Of a DNA stretch of 64,000 nucleotides, positions 1 through 9,335 are shown piece after piece. The stretch is from Daucus carota subsp. sativus. Its lineage: Eukaryota > Streptophyta > Magnoliopsida > Apiales > Apiaceae. Under the pieces are notes generated by a model, which saw nothing but the letters and a program-made list of their open reading frames with translations, ran no database searches and had not been told where the DNA came from. Both the position numbers and the translations under genes were made by a program. How positions within the stretch are numbered: position 1 is the first letter of the stretch; each line of letters opens with the position of its first letter. The stretch covers positions 58,146,949 to 58,210,948 of the forward strand of contig NC_030383.2 of NCBI RefSeq assembly GCF_001625215.2, read 5' to 3'.

Positions 1-639
1 TAACGTAGTAAGTCGAGTGAGGTTCCCAATAAATCTTGGTATCAGCCCAGAGAACTTGCACTTCCGGAGAGACAAGCTGCTTAAGGAGTTGAGGTAGCCT
101 ATGGAATCTGGTATTCCTCCAGAAAAGGTTGTTTCTGAAAGGGAAAGTATCTGCAGACTACTACTACTCTCCCACTTAACTTCTGGCAAGCTAATAGTGA
201 GATTGGAGTTATAGTCTACCCTTAATTGTTTCAAGTTGTGTAGGTGGAAAATTCCTTGAGGTAGTACTCCACTAATATTATTGGCACGAAAGTTGAGAAA
301 CTGGAGATAAGAAAGTTGGAAGAGGGTGCTATTGGGAAGTATGGATCCTCCAAGGCAGCTGCAACTCAGGTCCAATCCGATCACATCTCCAGTCAACTGA
401 TTACAAGTCACTCCATCCCATGAGCAGCAATCAGAACTCATGGTCCAACTCATTGTCTTTGGATGAGAAATATCACAATGTGTAGAAGCACAAGCTTCTA
501 TTGACAAACTGAGCTTAAACTGAAACAATGCAAGCTTTTGCACGTCAGAACACAAATGTGTAGTAGTTGCAGAAGGTGATGAAACAGCCTGCTGCAAGAA
601 CAGCAGCACTATCATGCTTGTAAAAAACCCCTTGAACAT
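1..639 (-). CDS. LRR receptor-like protein (RLP), N-terminal part, cut by left edge
   Basis: The frame read leftward from the ATG at 637-639 stays open to base 1, so this is the N-terminal ~213 residues of a longer protein. It starts with a hydrophobic signal peptide (MFKGFFTSMIVLLFLQQAVS). A cysteine-paired LRR N-terminal cap follows (SSDCCSWDGVTCN), then the first plant-type LRRs (LFQLSYLQFLNF, SGGIPDSIGYLNSL, SGLIPRFIGNL). It is the same family as the three intact RLPs to its right and is intronless in the part seen. RLPs of this Cf/Ve class are plasma-membrane receptors with no kinase domain; they sense apoplastic ligands through SOBIR1/BAK1-type partners. The ectodomain end, membrane span and tail lie outside the window, so I cannot say whether this copy is intact. 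Confidence 0.88.
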   Translation of the reverse strand, partial: MFKGFFTSMIVLLFLQQAVSSPSATTTHLCSDVQKLALFQFKLSLSIEACASTHCDISHPKTMSWTMSSDCCSWDGVTCNQLTGDVIGLDLSCSCLGGSILPNSTLFQLSYLQFLNFRANNISGVLPQGIFHLHNLKQLRVDYNSNLTISLPEVKWESSSSLQILSLSETTFSGGIPDSIGYLNSLSSLSLRKCKFSGLIPRFIGNLTRLTTL

Positions 640-1388
640 TGCACTTCGTAATTTCTTTTGATATACTTGCAAATTTAATGTTGAGTATTTCTGTGTTTAC
701 CTTGATCTGTTTTTCATTGTAGGGTTCAAACATCTGTATATAAATTGATTGAGCCTTTAAATATGTGGTTTATTAATTTTAGACCATCACCTTTTTCTTT
801 TGAGCAAAGCCGGAGTTTTGTTTATCCAAGACCTGGATGAAAAGTAAAGCATGTGGTATGGTATTTTGAGTAACCAGTGGCCCTTAACCTACCCCTAAGA
901 ATCAACAAAACAAGCTTTAGCACGACGACTCAGATGAATGTTATGGTTTCCGACGTGTCATACACCTTCTGCATTATTTTTACGTATTGCTGTATACTAT
1001 TATATTACCTTTTTATTTTTAATGAAAGAATGGCTAGTTAGATTAATTAGATTTTAGTCTAAAGTCTAAGAAGTCAGGCAAAGAGATGATCCAACTATGG
1101 ATCACAGTGCAGTTCACACCAGCTTTAGTATAAATTCTCAATCAGCGATAATTGATGCATTTGAGCAGAACTTAGACAATAGATTTATCCACCTTTAAAA
1201 ATATGTGATTGTTTTGGTGAAATCATTCAGACATTTGGAAACCTGCAATAATGCGGCAATTTCTACTTGCTCAATAGGTTGGAAAAAAATAATCCAGATT
1301 TCGTAAAAACCTCAACTTAAATCCCAAATCCAGAGGATTACGTATGTACAATAATGAAAATGTATCAAAGTCACACATAGCCTAATCT
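640..1388. other. RLP intergenic spacer, duplicated at 4603-5230
   Basis: No gene seen. About 600 bp from 640 (the upstream region of the left-edge RLP) reappear at roughly 4603-5230 with scattered substitutions and small indels; both carry the stretch ATCACCTTTTTCTTTTGAGC, for example. The remainder is the 3' flank of the next RLP. Confidence 0.7.
734..748 (-). promoter_or_regulatory. possible TATA box of the left-edge RLP
   Basis: On the minus strand an AT-rich TTTATATAC stretch lies about 100 bp upstream of the ATG at 639. Position and motif fit a TATA box with a short leader. The region also matches the flank at 4603-4760, so conservation may only reflect duplication. Confidence 0.3.
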
Positions 1389-3959
1389 TCAGAAGAATCT
1401 TCTAATCTCAGACCTTCTGACCTTGAGGCCAATTTTTCTGACAATGATTCCTGTTATCCATTTTGGATCTCGTGTCCTGAACATGATGTATCCGACAGCA
1501 AATCCCACCACCACTCCACTGCCATATCCGATAACCACAGCTTCCCAGGTAAAACCACTAAAAAAGTAATCAGCATCCTCATCTTCTTCATCTTGCATCT
1601 CAATATACTCTCTTGTGCAGTTTTTGGACAATGGAGGTCCACATAGTGCCAAGTTCCCAACATAGCTATCATTTTCAAATGTTTGGAACTGAGTTCCATC
1701 TGGAATATGACCGTTAAGATCATTATGGGAGAGATTTAGACGTGAAAGAGTATATATACCTGCAAGTTCTTGAGGAATAACTCCCACGAGTCGGTTGAAG
1801 GAGAGGTCTAATGACTCTAGCATTAACAATTTTCCCATCATGGATGGTATATGACCTGAGAGATGATTGTGAGAAAAATTGAGGAGTCGGAGTGATTTCA
1901 GATTTCCAATAAATTCAGGAATCTGCCCTTCAAACTTGTTTTTTGAAAGATCAATGGTAGTGAATACAGTTAGAATATTGAGAACTTCAATATCTACTCC
2001 TTTGATGACCATTTTCACTCTATCTCTATAATAAGAATTCCCCATATAAATACTTCCCATTTTATTGGCATCACCATTCATCATACCCTTGAAGTTTTCA
2101 AAATATTTTGCTGGCAGAGGACCTGAAAACTCATTGTTTGAGAGATCAATGATTCTCAGGCTAGGGAATGAGTGTTGTATGGTAGAGATACTGTTTATGG
2201 TACCATGGAATTTGTTTGATTTTAGAACAAGAACTTGGAGACGCGGAAGAACTTCAAGCCACTGAGGGAACGTGTCATTTATACGATTACTTCCAAGATC
2301 AAGAACTTCCAAGTTACCAAATTTTGCAAAAGAGAGAGGAATTGTTCCTTCCACTTCATTGCCATAGAGATTTAAACTTTTGAGCTCACGGAAATTTGAT
2401 AAAGAAGATGGAAGACTGCCCCTTATTCTATTCATCCGCAAATCTAAGACACTAAGACTGTAGTTTGAACTTCTTGGACACGCAGGAAGTACACCACTCA
2501 AGTTGTTATGAGACAGATTGAGAACATAAAGAGAGCTTGAGTTACAGATGGAGGCTGGCAATGATCCTTTGAGTTTATTATGCTGGAGATCCAGAAAAAT
2601 CAGTCTGTTCTCAGGAAGATGCTGAAGGCCGCCATTGAAGTAGTTGTAAGAAAGATTTAGTTCGCTTAAAGAGCCCTTCCATAGCCACTGAGGTACTTCG
2701 CCAACTATTTGGTTGTTTGACAGATCTAGGTATTGAAGCTTTTCTAAGGATTTAATGAAATGTGGGATCTTTATGATCTTGCAAGATGCCAAACGCAAAT
2801 CTAATATATCCGGATTGAGTGTGGTGGTCTTTACAACACCACTGAAATTGTTGTAGGAAATATCTAAAGAAATCAGGCTGGCAAGTTTAGAAAGTAAAAT
2901 TGGAATGGAGCCACTTAGTAAATTGTTGGCACAAGTAAAAGTTCGCAGGGTAGAGGACTTGAATTCATTTAGCTGACCTGTGAAGCTATTATGATCCACA
3001 AACAAGCGAGTTAAAGATGGAAGATCAAACAACCAAGATGGAATTGTCCCGTTGAACAAGTTATACGACAGGCTGAGGAGCATTAGTTCTGGAAGGCACC
3101 TAGCAGTTAGGTTGGAGGGCAGGGGTCTGCTTAATAAATTACCAGACAGATCTAACAACTTCAGCTGTGTAAGGTTGGCAACCCAAGTGGGGAACTGACC
3201 ACTTATCTTGTTATCGCTGAGAGAAAGGTATTTTAGGTTTTGAAGATTTGCAAATGAATCAGGAATTGTGCCACTGAAGTCATTGAAGTCAAAATCCAAT
3301 TCAGTAAGTTGAGTAAGGTTCCCAATTAATTTAGGGATCAGCCCAGTGATTTTGCAACTCGAAAGTGAGAAGATGGTTAAGGATTTGAGGTAACCTACTG
3401 AATGTGGTATTCCTCCAGATATGGTTGTTTCTTGAAGGGAAAGCATCTGGAGACTGCTACTACTGCCCCACTTAATTTTGGGTAAAATAGTAGTCAGATT
3501 GAAGTTGCCATCTGCATTTAATTGTTTCAAGTTGGGTAAGTGGAAAATTCTTTCAGGTAATATTCCATTTAAATCATTGGCACGGAAGTTGAGGTTCTGG
3601 AGATAAGAAAGTTGGAAGAGGGTGCTGTTGGAAGGTATTGATCCTACAAGGCAGCTGCAACTCAGGTCCAGTCCAATCACGTCGCCTGTCGTCTGATTAC
3701 AAGTCACTCCATCCCACTTGCAGCAATCAGAATTCATGCTCCAATCCATTGTCTTTGGATACGAAGGAAGTCCTTCTTCCTCACAAATTACATGATCACA
3801 AGCATTTATTGACAAGCTTCGCTTGATTTGAAACAGCGCAAGCTTTTGCATGTTAGGACTCAAATGTGTAGTAGCTCCAGAGGGTGATGACACAGCTACA
3901 TGATGCTGCAAGAACAGAAGCAATGTACTTATGATTGTGAATTGCCCCAAACTCCACAT
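1389..3959 (-). CDS. LRR receptor-like protein (Cf/RLP class), intact copy 1
   Basis: Single-exon gene for an 856-residue transmembrane receptor without kinase. Order: signal peptide from MWSLGQ (about 1-28); LRR N-cap with paired cysteines (MNSDCCKWDGVTCN); more than twenty LRRs; the island-type interruption before the last LRRs (YYRDRVKMVIKG); C-terminal cap (LCGPPLSKNC); acidic stretch (MQDEEDEDADYF); a glycine-rich membrane span with overlapping GxxxG motifs (GYGSGVVVGFAVGY); and a short basic tail ending RRSEIRRFF. I chose the ATG at 3959 because the near-identical neighbour has the same length from the equivalent Met and lacks the upstream ATG; an in-frame ATG at 4019 would add 20 residues before the signal peptide. 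Likely a plasma-membrane immune receptor; the ligand cannot be told. Confidence 0.93.
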   Translation of the reverse strand: MWSLGQFTIISTLLLFLQHHVAVSSPSGATTHLSPNMQKLALFQIKRSLSINACDHVICEEEGLPSYPKTMDWSMNSDCCKWDGVTCNQTTGDVIGLDLSCSCLVGSIPSNSTLFQLSYLQNLNFRANDLNGILPERIFHLPNLKQLNADGNFNLTTILPKIKWGSSSSLQMLSLQETTISGGIPHSVGYLKSLTIFSLSSCKITGLIPKLIGNLTQLTELDFDFNDFSGTIPDSFANLQNLKYLSLSDNKISGQFPTWVANLTQLKLLDLSGNLLSRPLPSNLTARCLPELMLLSLSYNLFNGTIPSWLFDLPSLTRLFVDHNSFTGQLNEFKSSTLRTFTCANNLLSGSIPILLSKLASLISLDISYNNFSGVVKTTTLNPDILDLRLASCKIIKIPHFIKSLEKLQYLDLSNNQIVGEVPQWLWKGSLSELNLSYNYFNGGLQHLPENRLIFLDLQHNKLKGSLPASICNSSSLYVLNLSHNNLSGVLPACPRSSNYSLSVLDLRMNRIRGSLPSSLSNFRELKSLNLYGNEVEGTIPLSFAKFGNLEVLDLGSNRINDTFPQWLEVLPRLQVLVLKSNKFHGTINSISTIQHSFPSLRIIDLSNNEFSGPLPAKYFENFKGMMNGDANKMGSIYMGNSYYRDRVKMVIKGVDIEVLNILTVFTTIDLSKNKFEGQIPEFIGNLKSLRLLNFSHNHLSGHIPSMMGKLLMLESLDLSFNRLVGVIPQELAGIYTLSRLNLSHNDLNGHIPDGTQFQTFENDSYVGNLALCGPPLSKNCTREYIEMQDEEDEDADYFFSGFTWEAVVIGYGSGVVVGFAVGYIMFRTRDPKWITGIIVRKIGLKVRRSEIRRFF

Positions 3960-4019
3960 TGCAGCTTTCTGACTCTCTGTGTATAAATTTGAAGGTTTAA
4001 TGTTTGAGTTCACTGTCAT

Positions 4020-4356
4020 AATCTTTCATAAGAGATTTCAAACCTCGGTATTTAAAACAAAATTGGTAGCAGGCAGCCACAATGATAGGAAAGATGGAAT
4101 AGTTGGTGAAGCATGTGGCATCTTATTTTAGTAAAATGAGTGCTTTACTATCCCACTGGTTATACTTAAGTCAAGTCTGCATCTCTATAATATAAATATC
4201 ACTGGTACGTGTAATCGCATGAAAATGGCATACTGCATTCCAGCCCTCCCTTCAGCAACATAAAAAGTAGTCAAGAAAGGAAGCTGCAACACGGCGAGTC
4301 AAAAGGATTATAGACTTATGGTTATCACATTTCAATTCTATGTTCATTCACAACAG
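4020..4356. other. 5' flank of RLP copy 1, duplicated upstream of RLP copy 2
   Basis: No gene seen. This upstream region is closely similar to 8265-8650, which lies in the same position before RLP copy 2. The similarity continues to about 4510, into the chimeric remnant. It presumably contains the promoter of RLP copy 1. Confidence 0.6.
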
Positions 4357-4602
4357 TCATTTTATAAGAAAGCATATTAGCTGTGAAAAGCAACATTTCT
4401 TAACTTCAGTGTTAGGTGCTGATACTTTGCACAATTCACCCCCTACTTTATTCATAGATTTTTTGAAAATTGATGTATCGCTGAGTATTATAACCGGTAA
4501 ACTGACACTGAGACAAATATGTGTAGTAGTTGCAGAAGGTAATGATACAGCCTGCTGCAAGAACAGCAGCGTTATTATGCTTGTGTAAAACCCCTTGAAC
4601 AT
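4357..4602 (-). pseudogene. RLP 5' remnant joined to foreign flank
   Basis: The first ~29 codons from the ATG at 4602 (MFKGFYTSIITLLFLQQAVS, then LPSATTTHIC) match the signal peptide of the left-edge RLP (MFKGFFTSMIVLLFLQQAVS). After about position 4510 the frame enters sequence matching 8640-8825, an upstream flank rather than RLP coding sequence. No LRR follows. The simplest reading is that the duplicated unit lost nearly all of this RLP in a deletion that joined its 5' end to the flank of the next gene. The 81-codon frame could in principle make a small secreted peptide, but nothing supports that. Confidence 0.75.
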
Positions 4603-5693
4603 TGCAACTCTCTTGGTTTCTCTAGATATATTTGAAAATTTAATGTTGAGTATTACTGTGTATACCTTGATTGTTTTTTCATTGTAGGGTTTAAAAATCT
4701 GTTTATAAAATTGATTGCCTTTAAATATTGCATGTGGTTTATTAAGTTTAGACCATCACCTTTTTCTTTTGAGCAAAGCCAGAGTTTTGTTTATCCAAGA
4801 CTTGGATAAAAATTAAAGCATGTGGTATAATATTTTGAGTAACCAGTGGCCATTAACCTACCCCTAATAATCAACAAACCAAGCTTTAGCACGACGACTG
4901 AGAGAAAAATTATGGTTTCCGACGTGTCATACACCTTCTGCATTATTTTCACTTATTGCTGTATATTATTATATTACTTTTTCTGTTTTAATGAAATAAT
5001 GGTTAATTAGATTTTAGTGTAAAGTCTAAGAAGTCAGCCGAAGAGATGATCCAACTATGGTCACAGTGCAGTTTACACCAGCTTTAGTATAAATTGTCAA
5101 TCAAAGATAAGTGATGCATTCGAGCAAAAGTTAGACAACAGATTTATCACCTTTAGAAATATGTGGTTATTTTGGTGAAATCATCCGGGAATTTGGAAAC
5201 CTGCAATAATGTGGCATTTGCTACCATAAACTACCAGTTGAAAGTTTATCTACTGCAGTACCAATAAAAAACTCTGCAGCTGCTATTCTCAATAATTGTA
5301 CCTGAATGAAACTTTTAAAGGAGTCGTGTGGCACTACAGATATTAAAACATGTAAATTCTGTAGTTCGAGTTCAGAAATGGCACTACATTTTATTAAGAA
5401 GGTTTTGAACTAGTACAAATATAAACAGTTGGTAACTCGTATTCAGTATATGTGCCACTATTTCGAATCTGTTGGTGGTTGAGGGATTCGGAGATGGTGA
5501 CTTAATTCATCTCACAAATTTGTGAAAGATAAGATGAGTATGAGACAGAAGAGAACAGGTATTTTAATCACTACTTGCTCAATAGGTTAAAAAAAATATG
5601 CAGATATTGTAAAAAACACAACTAAAATCCAAAACCAGAGGATTCCATACCAGCAATAATAAAAGTGTATCAAAGTCACAAATAGCCTAATCT
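4603..5693. other. RLP spacer, duplicate of 640-1260 plus unique sequence
   Basis: About 4603-5230 repeats the spacer at 640-1260 base for base over long stretches. About 5230-5580 has no partner that I found in the window. The last ~110 bp again match the 3' flank of RLP copy 1. No gene seen. Confidence 0.65.
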
Positions 5694-8264
5694 TCAGAAG
5701 AATCTTCGAATCTCAGACCTTCTGACCTTGAGGCCAATTTTTTTGATAATGATTCCTGTTATCCATTTAGGATCTCGTGTCCTGAACATGATGTATCCGA
5801 CAGCAAATCCCACCACCACTCCACTGCCATATCCAATAACCACAGCTTCCCACGTAAAACCACTAAAAAAGTAATCAGCATCCTCATCTTCTTCATCTTG
5901 CATCTCAATAAACTCTCTTTTGCACTTTTTGGACAATGGAGGTCCACATAGTGCCAAGTTCCCAACATAGCTATCATTTTCAAATGTTTGGAACTGAGTT
6001 CCAACTGGAATATGACCGTTAAGATCATTATGGGAGAGATTTAGACGTGAAAGAGTATATATACCTGCAAGTTCTTGAGGAATAACTCCTACAAGTCGGT
6101 TAAAGGAGAGGTCTAATGACTCTAGCATGAACAATTCTCCAATTAAGGATGATATATGGCCCGAGAGATGATTGTGAGATAAATTGAGATGTCGGAGTGA
6201 TTTCAAATTTCCAATAGATTCTGGTATATCTCCTTCAAAGCTGTTTCCCGATAGATTAATGGTTGTGAACACAGTTAGAATCCTGACAAATTCAAGCTCT
6301 ACTCCTTTGATGACCATTTTCACTGTATCTCTATAATAAGAATTCCCCATATAAATACTTTCGATTTTATTGGCATCACCATTCATCATACCCTTGAAAT
6401 TTTCAATATATTTTGCTGGCAGAGGACCTGAAAACTCATTGTTTGAGAGGTCAATGATTCTCAGGCTAGGGAATGGGTGCTGTATCTTAGAGAGACTGTT
6501 TATGGTACTATGGAATTTGTTTGATTTCAGGATAAGAACTTGGAGATTTGGAAGAGCTTCTAGCCACTGGGGGAACGTGTCCTTTAGGTGATTACTTCCA
6601 AGATCTAGAACTTCTAGGTTATCAAATTTTGCAAAAGAGAGAGGAATTGTTCCTTCCACTTCATTTCCGTATAGATTCAAACTTTTGAGCTCACGGAAAT
6701 TTGATAAAGATGATGGAAGACTGCCCCTTATTCTATTCATCCGCAAATCTAAGACAGCAAGACTGTAGTTTAAACTTCTTGGACACACAGGAAGTACTCC
6801 GCTTAAATTGTTATTTGACAAATTGAGAACTTCAAGAGAGCTCGAGTTACAGATGGAGGCTGGCAATGATCCTTTGAGTTTATTATGCTGGAGATTGAGA
6901 AATATCAGTCTGTTCTCGGGTAGATGCTGAAGACCACCATTGAAGTAGTTGTAAGAAAGATTTAGTTGGTTTAAAGAGCCCTTCCAAATCCACTGAGGTA
7001 TTTCACCACCTATTTGGTTGTTTGACAGATCTAGGTATCGAAGCTTTTCTAAGGATCTAATGTAATGTGGGATCTTCATGATCTTGCAAGATGCCAAACC
7101 CAAATCTACTATATTCGGATTGAGTGTGGTGATCTTTACGACACCACTGAAATTGTTGTAGGAAATATCAAAAGAAATCAGGCTGGCAAGTTTAGAAAGT
7201 GATTGTGGAATGGTGCCACTTAGTAAATTGTTGGCACAATTAAAAGTTAGCAGGGTAGAGGACTTGAATTCATTTAGCTGACCTGTGAAGCCATTATGAT
7301 CCACAAACAAGCGAGTTATAGATGGAAGATCAAACAACCAAGATGGAATTGTCCCGTTGAACAAGTTATACGACAGGTTGAGGAGCATTAGTTTTGGAAG
7401 GCACCTAGCAGTTAGGTTGGAGGGCAGGGGTCTGCTTAAAAAATTACCAGACAGATCTAAGAACTTGAGCTGTGTAAGGCTGGCAACCCAAGTGGGGAAC
7501 TGACCACTTATCTTGTTATCTCTGAGAGAAAGGTATTTTAGGTTTTGAAGATTTGCAAATGAATCAGGAATTGGGCCACTGAAATTATTGTAGTTCAAAT
7601 TCAATTCAGTAAGTTGAGCAAGGTTCCCAATGAATTTAGGGATCAGCCCAGTGATTTTGCAACTCGAAAGTGAGAAGATGGTTACAGATTTGAGGTAACC
7701 TACTGAATGTGGTATTCCCCCAGATATGGTTGTTTCTTGAAGGGAAAGCATCTGGAGACTGCTACGACTGCCCCAATTTATTTTGGGTAAAATAGTAGTC
7801 AGATTGAAGTTGCCATCTGCATTTAATTGTTTCAAGTTGGGTAGGTGGAAAATTCTTTCGGGTAATATTCCATTTAAATCATTGGCACGAAAGTTGAGGG
7901 TCTGGAGATAAGAAAGTTGGAAGAGGGTGCTGTTGGAAGGTATGGATCCTTCAAGGCAGCTGCAACTTAGGTCCAGTCCAATCACGTCGCCTGTCGTCTG
8001 GTTACAAGTCACTCCATTCCACTTGCAGCAATCAGAATTCATGCTCCAATCCATTGTCTTTGGATACGAAGGAAGTCTTTCTTCCACACAAATTACATGA
8101 TCACAAGCATTTATTGACAAGCTTTGCTTGATTTGAAACAGTGCAAGTTTTTGCATGTTAGGACTCAAATGCGTAGTAGCTCCAGAAGGTGATGACACAG
8201 CAACATAAGGCTGCAAGAGCAGCACCAATGTACTTATGATTGTATATTGCCCCAGACTCCACAT
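5694..8264 (-). CDS. LRR receptor-like protein (Cf/RLP class), intact copy 2
   Basis: Single exon, 856 residues, very similar end to end to the RLP at 1389-3959: same cap (MNSDCCKWNGVTCN), same island region (YYRDTVKMVIKG), same acidic juxtamembrane stretch, same GxxxG-rich membrane span, same RRSEIRRFF terminus. Differences are scattered and many fall within LRRs, for example KFIGNLAQLTELNLNYNN against KLIGNLTQLTELDFDFND in copy 1, which is the pattern expected where ligand-facing residues diverge. There is no kinase domain, so signalling would need a partner such as SOBIR1 (family knowledge). No frameshift or stop is visible. It is the product of the recent segmental duplication with copy 1. 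Confidence 0.93.
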   Translation of the reverse strand: MWSLGQYTIISTLVLLLQPYVAVSSPSGATTHLSPNMQKLALFQIKQSLSINACDHVICVEERLPSYPKTMDWSMNSDCCKWNGVTCNQTTGDVIGLDLSCSCLEGSIPSNSTLFQLSYLQTLNFRANDLNGILPERIFHLPNLKQLNADGNFNLTTILPKINWGSRSSLQMLSLQETTISGGIPHSVGYLKSVTIFSLSSCKITGLIPKFIGNLAQLTELNLNYNNFSGPIPDSFANLQNLKYLSLRDNKISGQFPTWVASLTQLKFLDLSGNFLSRPLPSNLTARCLPKLMLLNLSYNLFNGTIPSWLFDLPSITRLFVDHNGFTGQLNEFKSSTLLTFNCANNLLSGTIPQSLSKLASLISFDISYNNFSGVVKITTLNPNIVDLGLASCKIMKIPHYIRSLEKLRYLDLSNNQIGGEIPQWIWKGSLNQLNLSYNYFNGGLQHLPENRLIFLNLQHNKLKGSLPASICNSSSLEVLNLSNNNLSGVLPVCPRSLNYSLAVLDLRMNRIRGSLPSSLSNFRELKSLNLYGNEVEGTIPLSFAKFDNLEVLDLGSNHLKDTFPQWLEALPNLQVLILKSNKFHSTINSLSKIQHPFPSLRIIDLSNNEFSGPLPAKYIENFKGMMNGDANKIESIYMGNSYYRDTVKMVIKGVELEFVRILTVFTTINLSGNSFEGDIPESIGNLKSLRHLNLSHNHLSGHISSLIGELFMLESLDLSFNRLVGVIPQELAGIYTLSRLNLSHNDLNGHIPVGTQFQTFENDSYVGNLALCGPPLSKKCKREFIEMQDEEDEDADYFFSGFTWEAVVIGYGSGVVVGFAVGYIMFRTRDPKWITGIIIKKIGLKVRRSEIRRFF

Positions 8265-9335
8265 TGCAGCTTTCTGACTCTGTGTACAAAATTGAAGGTT
8301 TAACGTTTGAGTTTACTGTGTTAATCTTTCATTAGAGATTTCAAACCTCGGTATTTAAAACAAATTTAGTAGCAGGCAGCCTCAATGATAGGATAGAATG
8401 GAATAGTTGGTGAAGCATGTGGCATCTTATTTTAGTAAAACGAGTGCTTTACTATCCCACTGGTTATCTTTAAGTCAAGTCTGCATCTCTATAATATAAA
8501 TTCCACTGGTACGTTTAATTGCATAAAAGTGGCATACTGCATTCCAGCCCTCCCTTAAGCAACATAAAAAGTAGTCAAGAAAAGAAGCTGCAAACAGCAA
8601 GTCAAAAGAATTTTAGACATAGTTTCCATTTCAACACTACAAATCTCGCGTTCATTCACAACAGTCATTTTATAAGAAAGCATATTGGCTGTGAAAAGCA
8701 ACATTTCTTTAATCTCAGTGTTAAGTGCTGATACTTTGCACAGTGCACCCCCTCCTTCATTCATGGATTTGTGAAAGGTAAGGTATTGCTAAGTATTATA
8801 ACCGGTAAACAGACCATGAGACACATATTACATATAAATTAAACCTTCTATTATCGGCTCAAGGAGAGCGATCCTTAAAAAATATGTTGGCCCTTCAAGT
8901 ATTGATGTGTGTGTGTACAAAGTTTATTATTTAATCTCTGTAGGCCTGCCCCCTTATGTTTTTGACTCTGAGCTTTTTTTGGTAAGTCTCTTCGGATATT
9001 ACCTTACAATATCAAAAATGTTTCTATGTTCGTGCAACAAGTTACTTATACGAACGAAGATAAACTGGGGGAGGCCGGTGACTGCTAGCCATCTTGGGAA
9101 GGTACTATCAGGATTTATTAAATAGTTAAAGAAAGTGCGATGAAATGTTAAATTGCCAATAATAAAATGTAACAGAAGAAAGGCAAATATATTTGTATGC
9201 AACTTCTTATTGAGTATATTCAAGAACAGAATCAAACTGCTGTAAAACAACTTAGAAGTTAAAAGCCAATACCAGAGAATTTACATTACAAGTTTGGAAT
9301 GACAACAAAAGTTAACGACTCATATAGCCTAATCT
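8265..9335. other. RLP intergenic spacer
   Basis: 8265-8825 repeats the upstream flank of RLP copy 1 (4020-4510), including the stretch around ATTCACAACAGTCATTTTAT. 8830-9335 appears unique. Short frames here are translations of the duplicated flank. No gene seen. Confidence 0.6.

Noticed and set aside
1454..1723. Second minus-strand frame inside RLP copy 1 (and its twin at 5759-6028)
   Set aside because: A shadow of the RLP coding sequence in another frame; it recurs only because the genes are duplicated.
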